A DNA stretch of 35,422 bases from an uncultured bacterium (GTDB taxonomy: Bacteria > Actinomycetota > Coriobacteriia > Coriobacteriales > Eggerthellaceae). Each line of letters starts with the position of its first letter. The first letter of the stretch is position 1. Below, one piece after another: positions 16,631-25,465 of this stretch. The stretch covers positions 1-35,422 of the forward strand of contig CAJMOJ010000010.1 of assembly GCA_905215035.1 (NCBI GenBank), given 5' to 3'. Both the position numbers and the translations under genes were made by a program. The notes beneath the pieces are model-generated. The model saw only the letters and a list, made by a program, of their open reading frames with translations. It was not told where the DNA came from and did no database searches.

Positions 16631-17431
16631 TTACCAAGTGCGTGATGCAAGAGCGCGGAACTGAGCAACTGTAGCAACGTGAGCGTTAAGGCCACCATCA
16701 ACGGTTACTACTTGACCGGTGAAGTAGCTACTCTCATCTGATCCTAAGTAAACGCACATGGCAGCGATATCTTCTGGTTTGCCGTAGCGATTCACCTCAA
16801 TGTTATCCAAGAAGATACCCTTTAATGCGTCAGGAACCTTATTTTCATTTTGTGGAGTAACAATAAGGCCAGGGCGCACGCAGTTGCAACGAATGTTTTG
16901 CTTGCCATATTGGAGCGCAGTGTATTCGGTCAGCATGTCAACGCCTGCTTTAGCGCATGCGTATGCCGTAGAGCCAAGGTCGCCACCACAAGAAGCCATA
17001 GAACCAATATTGATAATGGAGCCACCATTTTGTTCTTGCATGTAAGGCAAAACAGTCTTGATGCAGTAGAACGTAGAGCGTACGTCACTTGCAAACACGG
17101 CATCCCAGTCTTCAAGAGAAATCTCATCGACACGACCGTCTTTTAAGGCCATACCAGCAGCATTGTTTACCAGAATATCAATTGCACCCCAGCGCTCTTT
17201 AGTGTCAGCAAACAAAGCATCCACCGTTTCTGGTTGAGTAACGTCAAATTTATGGAAGTACGCTTCTCCACCCTGAGAGGTGATAGCTTCTACAACCTGA
17301 TTACCGCGCTCTTCATTGCGTCCGCAAACAACAACTTTTGCACCCTCTGCGCCAAACATTTTGGCAATTCCTGTGCCGATGCCGCTTGTGGAGCCCGTAA
17401 CGATTGCGACTTTGCCCTTTAAACGATCCAT
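16631..17431 (-). CDS. Short-chain dehydrogenase/reductase
   Basis: 266 residues from ATG 17431 with AGAAAGAAGAG upstream; the 57 residues before it in the open frame are not SDR-like. Classical SDR motifs in order: TGSTSGIGTGIAK (cofactor loop), NNAAG, the catalytic Ser in IGSMAS, YACAK (Tyr and Lys), VRPGLIVTP, and the closing SYFTGQVVTVDGG. The basic residue after the second strand (VVCGRNEERG) suggests NADP(H). Resembles FabG-like and hydroxysteroid dehydrogenase-like proteins; substrate unknown. It is divergent from the CoA-disulfide reductase and ends at a strong terminator. Confidence 0.9.
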   Translation of the reverse strand: MDRLKGKVAIVTGSTSGIGTGIAKMFGAEGAKVVVCGRNEERGNQVVEAITSQGGEAYFHKFDVTQPETVDALFADTKERWGAIDILVNNAAGMALKDGRVDEISLEDWDAVFASDVRSTFYCIKTVLPYMQEQNGGSIINIGSMASCGGDLGSTAYACAKAGVDMLTEYTALQYGKQNIRCNCVRPGLIVTPQNENKVPDALKGIFLDNIEVNRYGKPEDIAAMCVYLGSDESSYFTGQVVTVDGGLNAHVATVAQFRALASRTW

Positions 17432-17670
17432 GCTTACTCTTCTTTCTACGAAGCTTACCAACTTTGGTAATGATCTATATGTGACTCTGATTCTATCAGC
17501 AACAATGGTGTATAAGGCGCTCGTAATAGATAAGGTATCGGTGAATTGGTTCAACGAGATTTCAGCCTTGTTAAAGTCGAAAAGCTCGATGCTTTTGCTC
17601 AAAGAATAGGGTCGGGTAAAATGGGCAAGTAAAATCAGCAGGTATCACACTAGGTAAAGAGAGGGAGAGT

Positions 17671-19377
17671 ATGAAGGTTGTTATTGTTGGTGGGGTTGCG
17701 GGTGGTGCGACAGCAGCAGCGCGCCTACGTCGATTAGATGAGCATGCACAAATTGTCGTATTTGAGCGCTCCGGTTATGTTTCGTATGCCAATTGCGGAC
17801 TTCCTTATTATATTGGTGGTACTATCGAGGATCCTCAAGCTCTTACTTTGCAAACTCCAGAAAGCTTTTTACGTCGATTCAATGTGGATATGCGTGTCAA
17901 TCATGAAGTGGTCGCTCTCTATCCCGAAAGTAAACTAGTTAAGGTGAGAAACCTTATTACAGGAGAGGAGTTTGAAGAGGCTTACGACAAACTCATTCTT
18001 TCTCCAGGAGCAAAGCCCACACAACCGCGTCTTCCTGGTGTTGGGCTTGAGCATGTTTTTACGTTGCGCACGGTAGAAGATACCTTCCGCATGAAAGAGT
18101 TTATCGAGTGTAATCACCCTCGTTCAGCAGTGATTGCTGGTGGTGGCTTCATTGGTTTGGAACTTGCGGAAAATTTACGTGAGCTTGGGATGGAAGTTAC
18201 TATTGTCCAGCGCCCTAAACAACTCATGAAGCCTTTTGACCCAGATATGGCGGCATTTATTCATGCAGAGGCGCGCAAGCATGGTATTACGCTTGCACTC
18301 GGTCATGTTGTAGAAGGTTTTAGGGAAACAGGCGATGGGGTCGAGATGCTTCTGCAAGATACCGACCCTCTTTTTGCAGATATGGTTGTGCTTGCTATTG
18401 GGGTAACTCCTGATACGCATCTTGCTAAAGATGCGGGCCTAGAGCTTGGTATTAAAGGAAGCATCTTAGTAAATGATCATATGGAAACGTCTGCTCCTGA
18501 TGTTTATGCAGTAGGCGATGCGGTTCAGGTTAACCATCTTGTTACTGGCGAAGAAGCGCTTATCTCTCTTGCTGGTCCCGCCAACAAGCAGGGTCGTATT
18601 GCGGCCGATAATATTTGTGGCTTGAATAGTACGTATCGTGGCTCTCAAGGCAGTAGCGTTATTAAGGTGTTTGATATTACGGCGGCTGCTACCGGTGTCA
18701 ATGAGACTGTGGCACGTGCAGCGGGGCTTGATGTTGACCATGTGATTCTCTCACCTATGAGCCATGCAGGGTATTATCCTGGTGGCAAGCTCATGACTAT
18801 GAAGGTGGTCTTTGAAAAGGAGACCTATCGCTTATTAGGAGCTCAAATTGTTGGGTACGAAGGTGTTGATAAGCGTATTGATGTCTTGGCCACTGCTATT
18901 TTTGCAGGCATGCGTGCCACTGATCTTAAAGATTTGGATCTAGCGTATGCGCCACCTTACTCATCGGCAAAAGATCCGGTTAATATGGCAGGCTTCATGA
19001 TCGAGAACATTGAGGAAGGCATCGTGTCGCAATGGTATCTTGATCAGTTGGAGACATTGCAAACTGAGGCGCTGTCAACTGACCCTTCGGTCACGTTGCT
19101 TGATGCACGCACGCCAGGAGAGTTTGCGCGTGGATCTATCTTCGGATTTGTAAATATCCCGCTGGATGAATTGCGAGATCGCATTGATGAGATTGACCCC
19201 AAAAAGCCCGTGTATGTTATTTGCCAAAGCGGTTTGCGGAGTTATGTCGCATGCCGCATTCTGGCTGGAAACGGGTACGAAGCGTATAACTTTGCGGGCG
19301 GATATCGCTATTATGAAACTGTGGCTTGCGACCAAGCGCTTATTGAGGCTGCTCATCCCTGTGGTGCAGATCAGTAA
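17671..19377 (+). CDS. CoA-disulfide reductase fused to rhodanese domain
   Basis: 568 residues from ATG 17671 with GAGAGGGAGAG upstream. The FAD-binding start MKVVIVGGVAGGATAAARLRR, the single redox Cys42 in SYANCGLPYYIGG, the NAD(P)H motif AVIAGGGFIGLELAENL and DVYAVGDAVQV are those of the CoADR/Nox/Npsr family. The C-terminal 100 residues are a rhodanese domain with LLDARTPGEFARGSI and active-site Cys518 in CQSGLRSY. Such CoADR-RHD proteins reduce CoA disulfide or per/polysulfides. The gene is alone, divergent from the SDR gene; a shared role in redox balance is possible. Confidence 0.92.
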   Translation: MKVVIVGGVAGGATAAARLRRLDEHAQIVVFERSGYVSYANCGLPYYIGGTIEDPQALTLQTPESFLRRFNVDMRVNHEVVALYPESKLVKVRNLITGEEFEEAYDKLILSPGAKPTQPRLPGVGLEHVFTLRTVEDTFRMKEFIECNHPRSAVIAGGGFIGLELAENLRELGMEVTIVQRPKQLMKPFDPDMAAFIHAEARKHGITLALGHVVEGFRETGDGVEMLLQDTDPLFADMVVLAIGVTPDTHLAKDAGLELGIKGSILVNDHMETSAPDVYAVGDAVQVNHLVTGEEALISLAGPANKQGRIAADNICGLNSTYRGSQGSSVIKVFDITAAATGVNETVARAAGLDVDHVILSPMSHAGYYPGGKLMTMKVVFEKETYRLLGAQIVGYEGVDKRIDVLATAIFAGMRATDLKDLDLAYAPPYSSAKDPVNMAGFMIENIEEGIVSQWYLDQLETLQTEALSTDPSVTLLDARTPGEFARGSIFGFVNIPLDELRDRIDEIDPKKPVYVICQSGLRSYVACRILAGNGYEAYNFAGGYRYYETVACDQALIEAAHPCGADQ

Positions 19378-19386
19378 TGAGTACCT

Positions 19387-19406
19387 CAATAAGTATCAAT
19401 AAGTAT
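19387..19406. repeat. 10-bp tandem repeat
   Basis: CAATAAGTAT is present twice in tandem between the CoA-disulfide reductase stop and the stem-loop at 19423. No function is suggested. Confidence 0.6.
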
Positions 19407-19422
19407 CTCGATATCTCATGGT

Positions 19423-19460
19423 GAGACACCTGATCGCCTAATGGCGATCAGTGATGTCTC
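19423..19460. terminator. Long stem-loop between convergent genes, possible bidirectional terminator
   Basis: CTGATCGCC and GGCGATCAG form a perfect 9-bp stem with a TAAT loop, extended by GAGACA and TGTCTC across a small internal loop. It overlaps the stop codon of the MFS-CBS gene and lies 45 bases after the CoA-disulfide reductase stop. No U-tract follows on either strand, so termination is only likely, not certain. Confidence 0.5.
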
Positions 19461-21417
19461 CTTCCATAATTGATAAAGCACGCAAAATGTTTCCGCGACT
19501 GAGCGTGCCAACTAAGTGTCCGTCGTGTACAACGGGTACTTTCTTTATACGCTTTTCTGATAGAACCCTAAACGCATCTTCAGCACTTTCATTTACATCA
19601 ACCACAATCACGTTGCGCGTTGCAAGACTGAGAGCTGATTTGTCTTTCACAGAAGCAAGACGTTCTTGGATGCTCTCAGATTTACTCAAGATAGTGTAGA
19701 TTTCACCATCGGTTTTTGCCGTCGTGTGTGATGCGAGGCTTTTGATGATGTCTCCATCTGAAATAAATCCAATGACCGCTCCCTTTTTATTGACAATGGG
19801 TAAACCGCTCGTGTCATTGCGCTGAAGTGTTGTAATGGCGTCATATACCGTTGCGGATTCAGCAAGAGTGCTTGCTGTTCTGTTCATGACATCGCCAACG
19901 AGCCAGGGACGATCTTTGCCAGGGATTCCTGCAGTAGTCCAAGTGGTGGCGTGTTCGGTTTCGCTGCGGGCATCTTCAAGGTCGCGTGTGTTTTCATCTG
20001 TTGTGCTCAGGTGGGTAGTTTTGCGTGCAGTCTTTTTGTCTTTCATGAAGATAAGAATGAGAAGCAAGATAAGGAGTGCTAGTCCTAAGATGCCCGCGAA
20101 GCCAATGTGACAGCCAACGTACATCTGATCGGCGCCTTGAGCGGCAGGGTCAACAAGGTATGAGAGTGCCGTTAAGCTAATAACAAATGCGGTACCAAAG
20201 GATGCACCTACTTGTTCCATGGTGGATACGATGGCATTACCGTGAGGAACTTCATTGTTGGGAAGTGAATTAATGCCCCACGTGTTAACAGGTGTGATGA
20301 GCGCTTGAGTACCAATGCAGGCTATACCATAGACAACGCCTACCATAAAGACAGAAGCATGGGCACCAAAGGAGAAATAGCCTGCAACACCTACGGTTAG
20401 CACACAAGCACCCAGTATAGTGATGCCGCGAACGCCATGCTTGTCAAAGTAGCGTCCTGCAAGAAGGCCGCCAATTGCGCCAAGTACGGCGCCGGGCAAC
20501 ATCAGTAGTCCTGAAACGGTGGCGCTCAGACCAAGCGCATTTTGGATAAACATGGGTAGAAGCACGCTTGATCCAATGAGGATTGCTTCAAGAATAGTGA
20601 TACAGATAGTGGCAATTCTAAATTGGCGATGGATGAGTACCTGGATACGGAGAAGTGGCTCTTCGAGGCGTGTTTGACGAAACGAGAAGAGTCCTAAGAT
20701 AAGTGCACCTACAACCATTAAGCTTATCGAAATAAGCGGGTTGTCAGTTGAAGTGAAGGTTGAAAGGCTATACAGCAATGACACCATGCCAAGTGCCAAT
20801 AAGATGACAGAGAGAATATCAAAGCGGGCTTTATCAAATCCTTCAAAATTCTTTAAGGTTGTAGCGCTGGTGATAACAACTACGAGGGCTAAAACAACTA
20901 CAACAACAAAGAGAGCACGCCATCCGATACTATCGACCAAAATGCCTGAAATTGAAGGGCCAACAGCAGGCGCAAAACTAATAATCAATCCAATAATACC
21001 CATCGCGCTACCACGGTTTTCACGAGGGAAGATGAGAAGGATAAGGGTAAATACCATGGGCATGAGAACGCCGGTTGCCGCAGCTTGGCAAATACGGCCT
21101 GCAAAAAGCCAAGGAAAACCAGGAGCAAGTGCGCACAGAGCTGAGCCGAGCATAAAGAGAGTCATTCCGCCAATAAAGAGACGGCGGGTAGGGAAGCGGC
21201 CTAAAAGAAAGGCGTTCAAAGGTATAATGACTGCTTCAACAAGTGAATAGCCGCTGGTAAGCCACTGGACGGTGGTGGCACTCACATTGAGATCTTTCAT
21301 AATGGCGGGAAGGGCTGGGGTAAGCAGTGTTTGATTGAGTACTGCAAGAAGTGCACCCATAAGAATAACAACTACCATAGTGAGTTGTTGTCGTGTCAGT
21401 CCCATCGTCATTTTCAT
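19438..21417 (-). CDS. DHA2 family MFS exporter fused to a C-terminal CBS-domain pair
   Basis: 659 residues from ATG 21417 with AGGAGG nine bases upstream. About the first 470 residues are a 14-TM drug:H+ antiporter of the EmrB/QacA type: VLNQTLLTPALPAIMKDL, TVQWLTSGYSLV, GRICQAAATGVLMPM and the GPSISGILVDSIGWRALF motif. After a hydrophilic Thr/Glu-rich link, residues about 507-655 form two CBS modules (VGDVMNRTA...GLPIVNKKGAVIGFISDGDI and VVDVNESAEDAFRVL...VPVVHDGHLVGTLSRGNIL). CBS pairs usually bind adenine nucleotides. The fusion is unusual for this transporter family. A paralogue with the same architecture lies at 23057-24997. Expression is probably controlled by the operator and attenuator upstream. 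Confidence 0.9.
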   Translation of the reverse strand: MKMTMGLTRQQLTMVVVILMGALLAVLNQTLLTPALPAIMKDLNVSATTVQWLTSGYSLVEAVIIPLNAFLLGRFPTRRLFIGGMTLFMLGSALCALAPGFPWLFAGRICQAAATGVLMPMVFTLILLIFPRENRGSAMGIIGLIISFAPAVGPSISGILVDSIGWRALFVVVVVLALVVVITSATTLKNFEGFDKARFDILSVILLALGMVSLLYSLSTFTSTDNPLISISLMVVGALILGLFSFRQTRLEEPLLRIQVLIHRQFRIATICITILEAILIGSSVLLPMFIQNALGLSATVSGLLMLPGAVLGAIGGLLAGRYFDKHGVRGITILGACVLTVGVAGYFSFGAHASVFMVGVVYGIACIGTQALITPVNTWGINSLPNNEVPHGNAIVSTMEQVGASFGTAFVISLTALSYLVDPAAQGADQMYVGCHIGFAGILGLALLILLLILIFMKDKKTARKTTHLSTTDENTRDLEDARSETEHATTWTTAGIPGKDRPWLVGDVMNRTASTLAESATVYDAITTLQRNDTSGLPIVNKKGAVIGFISDGDIIKSLASHTTAKTDGEIYTILSKSESIQERLASVKDKSALSLATRNVIVVDVNESAEDAFRVLSEKRIKKVPVVHDGHLVGTLSRGNILRALSIMEGDITDRH

Positions 21418-21443
21418 GCTTTAAAACCTCCTAAAACAAAAAA

Positions 21444-21492
21444 CGAGCCGGATAAAGAAGCAGGCATTCCAGCCTGTGCCTTATCCGGCTCG
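21444..21492 (-). terminator. Leader hairpin with U-tract: transcription attenuator of the MFS-CBS gene
   Basis: On the minus strand CGAGCCGGATAA (21492-21481) and TTATCCGGCTCG (21455-21444) form a perfect 12-bp stem enclosing a second hairpin (CAGGC/GCCTG, loop ATTCCA side). It is followed directly by TTTTTTGTTTT, then the AGGAGG site and the ATG at 21417. A full intrinsic terminator therefore lies between promoter and gene. An ORF of 21 codons (ATG 21496 to TAG 21431) spans the hairpin, but its ribosome binding site is badly placed. Confidence 0.8.
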
Positions 21493-21521
21493 CCATCTCT
21501 TGTGTATGGTTTGCCTCCGCG

Positions 21522-21564
21522 CAAATACTGTATTTGGTTATACCAAAAGTGTTTTATGAGTCAA
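21522..21564 (-). promoter_or_regulatory. Promoter and operator palindrome of the first MFS-CBS gene
   Basis: On the minus strand TTGACT (21559-21564) and TATAAC (21537-21542) are 16 bases apart. Directly after the -10 lies a perfect palindrome CAAATAC-T-GTATTTG (21522-21536), covering the expected start of transcription, as a repressor site would. The leader from there to the ATG is about 113 bases. Confidence 0.6.
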
Positions 21565-21602
21565 TTTTTTGTTGCGTATACCAACGTGAACGGAAAAGGG
21601 CA

Positions 21603-21717
21603 TTCGGTAGAATAACAGTTCGGTAGAATCTCACCAGGTCGCATAGTCATGAACGCATACCCGATATGATGGGTGTCATAAGAACAAGCAAGAAAAGATA
21701 CATAAGCAAGAAAAGAT
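21603..21717. repeat. Short direct repeats upstream of the GH5 gene
   Basis: TTCGGTAGAAT occurs at 21603-21613 and 21619-21629 (16-bp period), and AAGCAAGAAAAGAT at 21686-21699 and 21704-21717 (18-bp period). The second pair ends about 36 bases before the ATG at 21754. They could bind a regulator or reflect slippage; the remainder of this divergent region shows no gene. Confidence 0.55.
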
Positions 21718-21753
21718 TTGCAAGTGATATACAAGCGTCGCAAGGATAGCACA

Positions 21754-22923
21754 ATGAGAAATATGATGGGTAAGTTGGCACTGAGTCAAACCAAGGGCAA
21801 CCAGGCTCGGTTTTGTCGTGTTTGTGATACCTCTTCATTAATAGTGATTGCGCTGGTGGCATTATTGTTGACACCGTTATTGTTGATGGGCTGTGCTGGC
21901 GGATCCGATGGGGATAACAGTGAGCCTCAAACATCTCAGCAGACTTCGTCAACCGAAGATGCATCGGCTGACTCGGAGGGATCTACGGAGTTTAACAGAG
22001 ATAACCCCGCCACTCCATCAACGGCAGGAGCGCTGCAGGTATCAGGCGCACAGTTGTGCGCAGAAGACGGTAGCCCGGTACAGTTACGAGGCGTATCAAC
22101 ACACGGACTTGCCTGGTATCCCCAATACGTTAACCAGTCCTTTTTCCAAGAGTTGCGCAATGATTGGAATGCAAACGTCGTACGGCTTTCTCTCTACACG
22201 GCAGAATCGGGAGGATACTGCACCGATGGTGATGATGAAGCTCTCTATAATCTGGTGTATAACGGAGTGAATTATGCCACGGAAGCAGATTTGTATGCGA
22301 TTGTTGATTGGCATATCTTAAGCGATAATAATCCGCTCCAGCACGTGAGTGAGGCAAAGGAGTTCTTTGCTCGTATATCAGCTGATTTAGCTGACCATAC
22401 AAACATTTTGTATGAGATATGTAATGAACCTAATGGTGCGACCACCTGGGAAGATATTACTACTTACGCAAATCAAATTATTCCTGTTATTCGTGCTAAT
22501 GACCCTGATGCAGTCATTATTGTGGGAACGCCTACGTGGTCACAAGAGGTGGATAAAGCGGCTGCAGTACCTTTGGATGCGGACAACATCATGTATACGC
22601 TTCATTTTTATGCAGCAGAGCATCAACAAGATTTGCGCGATCGTCTTGTTGATGCAGTTGATGCAGGATTGTCTGTCTTTGTAACTGAGTTTGGTATTTG
22701 TGAGGCAAGTGGAGACGGGCATATTGATTATGCTTCGGCCGATGCGTGGGTTCGATTGATGGATGATCTTGATATAAGTTATATCTGCTGGAATCTCTCA
22801 AATAAAAATGAGACCTCTGCACTGTTTACAACAACGTGCAATAAGGTCTCAGGATTTACTAAAGATGATCTTTCCGATGAGGGTAAATGGCTCATGGATG
22901 TTTTGCATGGTGAGTGTGAATGA
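21754..22923 (+). CDS. Lipoprotein glycoside hydrolase family 5 (cellulase-like)
   Basis: 389 residues from ATG 21754 with AAGGAT upstream. A signal peptide ends in the lipobox LLLMGC (Cys47), so the enzyme should be tethered to the membrane outer face. A Ser/Thr/Asp-rich linker of about 60 residues precedes the catalytic domain: LRGVSTHGLAWYPQYVN, VRLSLYT, YAIVDWHIL, the general acid Glu225 in ICNEPNG, LHFYAAEH and the nucleophile Glu312 in VFVTEFG. This is the endoglucanase-like GH5 pattern (EC 3.2.1.4 type); true substrate may be another beta-glucan or mannan. It lies alone between the two MFS-CBS genes. Confidence 0.9.
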   Translation: MRNMMGKLALSQTKGNQARFCRVCDTSSLIVIALVALLLTPLLLMGCAGGSDGDNSEPQTSQQTSSTEDASADSEGSTEFNRDNPATPSTAGALQVSGAQLCAEDGSPVQLRGVSTHGLAWYPQYVNQSFFQELRNDWNANVVRLSLYTAESGGYCTDGDDEALYNLVYNGVNYATEADLYAIVDWHILSDNNPLQHVSEAKEFFARISADLADHTNILYEICNEPNGATTWEDITTYANQIIPVIRANDPDAVIIVGTPTWSQEVDKAAAVPLDADNIMYTLHFYAAEHQQDLRDRLVDAVDAGLSVFVTEFGICEASGDGHIDYASADAWVRLMDDLDISYICWNLSNKNETSALFTTTCNKVSGFTKDDLSDEGKWLMDVLHGECE

Positions 22924-23056
22924 TCTGTTGGCTGGGATTTGCCAGCTGTAATCTGTCGATGGCTCCACCGATATCTATTGACGGTTCCAGCAGCTCTTCT
23001 AGCAGCTCTTTTACTCGCTCTTCTGCTGACTGTTTGCGATATTCTCATGCACTGTT

Positions 23057-24997
23057 CTAGTGCGATATCCCAACCATATCAGTGAGGGTTGAGCGCACAA
23101 TATCACTACGAGAAAGCGTACCAACAAGCTCATCGTTCTCACTTACAACGGGAACTTTCTTGATGCGCTTATTCGAAAGGATTGCGCATGCCTTGCCTAA
23201 GGAAAGATCTTGCTTTACGGATACAACATTATTGGTCATCACATCGTCCACTTTGAGTTTGAGTAGGGTAGTGACGCGTTGGCTAAAGCTTTCAGGATCA
23301 TCAAAGCGATACATCATGAGCGAAGTATCAAGAATGGTGGCATCTTCGCTTGCAAGATAGCGCATGAGATCACCATCTGATATAAAGCCGACGACTTTAT
23401 TATTAGTATCTACAACGGGCACACCACTTACTTTTTCTCCAATAAGTACTTTTGCAACGTCACGTAAAGAGCTGCCGAGTAAAACAGAGTAGGGGTGATT
23501 ATTCATAATGTTACCTACCAACTCACTACCATCGCTAGGATGCAGAGTGATGGAGTCTTTTGCGCTGGCGGACGTTTGAGTGGTACTTGCTACTGTTGTG
23601 CCCTTTTCGCGTACAAAGAACATAACGGTAATGAAGTTTATGACTACTACAATCAAAAGTGCGATAAAGCCCCAGTGATAACCAAGCTCAAATGCAGCAA
23701 GAGAATCACCTACGGGAACAACGTTTGCGGCAAGTGCCGTGATTGAGATGACGATAGCGGTGATCAAAGAGCCTGCGATTTGATTAAGCGTATTGCCGAC
23801 TGCTTGTGCATGCTGAATAACATCATTGCCAAGGGCATTTAACCCCCATGTTCCCACGGTCGTATTAAGCAGCTGCATGCCGATAAACATACAACCATAG
23901 GCAAGACCTACCATTACAAGAGGGGTTTGAATAGTGAAAATAGTGGCCATAACAGCAAGGGCAATAAGCATTAAACAAACGCCTGGCACTACGCAAATGC
24001 GGATTCCTTTGCGGTCAAAAAGTTTACCTGCCCCTAGTCCTACAAGAGCACCGCATGCGGCACCCGGTAACATGACAAGACCAGTAATAAAGGGTGAATA
24101 ACCTAAAAGATTTTGAATATAGAGCGGGAGCATAACGCTCATTCCGGTGCTCACTGAAACATTGATCATGTTTACGATGACACTTGTGCGATAGCGTCCT
24201 GTTTTCAAAACACTGATCATCAAGAGAGGAACGGAGAGCTTCATCTGCCTGATCGAGAAAGCAAGTAATAAAAGGATGCCTCCGATGATAAGTGTCAAAA
24301 CAAGGGAGAGATTGTCGCTTTTCGCAAATGAAGATAATCCATAGAGAAGAGCAATCAGACCAATTGTGCTCAATACAACAGAGAGCTTGTCAAAGGTAGT
24401 TGGATTGAATTGCATTTCTGTGCTGAGTACCTTGCAGGCAATGACAAGAACGATAAGAGCACAGGCGGCAACAATAATAAAAAGCATTCTCCAACCAACT
24501 GTGTCAACCAGAATGCCTGAGAAGGTGGGGCCAATAGCGGGTGCAAAGCCAATAACAAGCATGACAATCCCCATCGCACTTCCGCGACGTTCCCGTGGGA
24601 ATTCAAGCAAAACGATCGTGAAGGACATAGGCATAACGAGTCCCGCAGCGATAGCCTGGAATACACGCCCTATCATGACAATAGGAAAAGCTGTTGCTAA
24701 TGAAGCGATGAGGCTGCCACAAACAAACGATGCCATAGAAACCAGGAAGAGTTTACGCGGACCAAATTTTCCCAATAGATACGGGGAGAGGGGGATTACT
24801 ACCGCCATAACAAGCGAATAGCCTGATGTGAGCCACTGTACCGTTGTTGCATCGATGGCAAAGTCTGCCATCAAGACAGGCAATACGGGTGAGAGGAGGG
24901 TTTGATTAAGTACGATGAGAAATGTTCCACTCATCATCGTGACTACCGTTAGGAATTGGGCGCGCGTTAGCTTATTTGCTTTGCTCATTTCAGTCAT
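23057..24997 (-). CDS. Second DHA2 family MFS exporter fused to a CBS-domain pair
   Basis: 646 residues from ATG 24997 with AGGAGAG upstream, ten bases after the MarR stop; the longer frame to 25183 overlaps marR. The exporter part (14 TM) parallels the first copy: VLNQTLLSPVLPVLMADF, TVQWLTSGYSLVMAV, GRVFQAIAAGLVMPMSF, GPTFSGILVDTVGWRMLF. Residues about 494-644 are two CBS modules (VGNIMNNHPYS...GVPVVDTNNKVVGFISDGDL and VDDVMTNNVVSV...VPVVSENDELVGTLSRSDIV). The operon with a MarR regulator implies induction by a small molecule, perhaps its substrate. The divergence between the two copies suggests an old duplication. Confidence 0.9.
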   Translation of the reverse strand: MTEMSKANKLTRAQFLTVVTMMSGTFLIVLNQTLLSPVLPVLMADFAIDATTVQWLTSGYSLVMAVVIPLSPYLLGKFGPRKLFLVSMASFVCGSLIASLATAFPIVMIGRVFQAIAAGLVMPMSFTIVLLEFPRERRGSAMGIVMLVIGFAPAIGPTFSGILVDTVGWRMLFIIVAACALIVLVIACKVLSTEMQFNPTTFDKLSVVLSTIGLIALLYGLSSFAKSDNLSLVLTLIIGGILLLLAFSIRQMKLSVPLLMISVLKTGRYRTSVIVNMINVSVSTGMSVMLPLYIQNLLGYSPFITGLVMLPGAACGALVGLGAGKLFDRKGIRICVVPGVCLMLIALAVMATIFTIQTPLVMVGLAYGCMFIGMQLLNTTVGTWGLNALGNDVIQHAQAVGNTLNQIAGSLITAIVISITALAANVVPVGDSLAAFELGYHWGFIALLIVVVINFITVMFFVREKGTTVASTTQTSASAKDSITLHPSDGSELVGNIMNNHPYSVLLGSSLRDVAKVLIGEKVSGVPVVDTNNKVVGFISDGDLMRYLASEDATILDTSLMMYRFDDPESFSQRVTTLLKLKVDDVMTNNVVSVKQDLSLGKACAILSNKRIKKVPVVSENDELVGTLSRSDIVRSTLTDMVGISH

Positions 24998-25007
24998 GCA
25001 TGCTCTC

Positions 25008-25448
25008 CTATTCTTGGGCCGCCGCAACCAATGTGCGAAATGCTTGAAAACCACGTCGAATGTCATCGTGAAGGGCACGGTTGTTGGAACCGGCGCTTGA
25101 GAGTATTTTGTCGAGCCATCTATCAAGCCCTTGAAGCATTTCAGCGCCCTGCTCGGTGAGGAAAAGATAACTTGAACGACCATCTGCTTTGTTGCGCTCT
25201 CGCCGGATTAATGCGCGATTCTCGAGTACGTTGCAGATAGGCGATAAGTTTGATGAGGTCATGTGCGTTTTTTCTCTCAACTGTTTTACGGTAATTCCCT
25301 CACGTGACGAAAACATACCAAGCACGTAGAGATGAATTGCTTTAAGATCATGCTCTTCACCGTAGGCGATAACGATATTTCTGATCGTTACCTGCATAAA
25401 ACGTTCTTCGGCAATAAGGTAGCCACCAATTGAATCTTCAGAAAACAT
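25008..25448 (-). CDS. MarR family transcriptional regulator
   Basis: 146 residues from ATG 25448 (GAGGCAGG upstream). Winged-helix MarR motifs are visible: GITVKQLREKTHMTSSNLSPICNVLENRALIRRERNKADGRSSYLFLTEQGAEML, then a C-terminal dimer helix. It is first gene of an operon with the second MFS-CBS exporter and probably represses it. The same frame is open up to ATG 25580 through a pentapeptide-repeat stretch (25466-25540), so a 190-residue form cannot be excluded. A perfect palindrome at 25585-25614 is the likely operator. Confidence 0.88.
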   Translation of the reverse strand: MFSEDSIGGYLIAEERFMQVTIRNIVIAYGEEHDLKAIHLYVLGMFSSREGITVKQLREKTHMTSSNLSPICNVLENRALIRRERNKADGRSSYLFLTEQGAEMLQGLDRWLDKILSSAGSNNRALHDDIRRGFQAFRTLVAAAQE

Positions 25449-25465
25449 AACCTGCCTCGTTGGTT

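Noticed and set aside
17432..17602. 57-residue N-terminal extension of the SDR
   Set aside because: Not SDR-like; ATG 17431 has a good ribosome site and the family start MDRLKGKVAIVTG.
20741..21250. 169-codon plus-strand frame rich in Arg, Lys and Thr
   Set aside because: Antisense shadow of the MFS-CBS gene; a similar shadow occurs over the second copy.
21331..21615. 94-codon plus-strand frame over the attenuator
   Set aside because: No ribosome site, and it crosses the exporter start, hairpin and promoter.
22924..23056. Terminator between the GH5 gene and the second MFS-CBS gene
   Set aside because: GCTGG/CCAGC near 22931 forms only a 5-bp stem with no U-tract; nothing convincing is seen.
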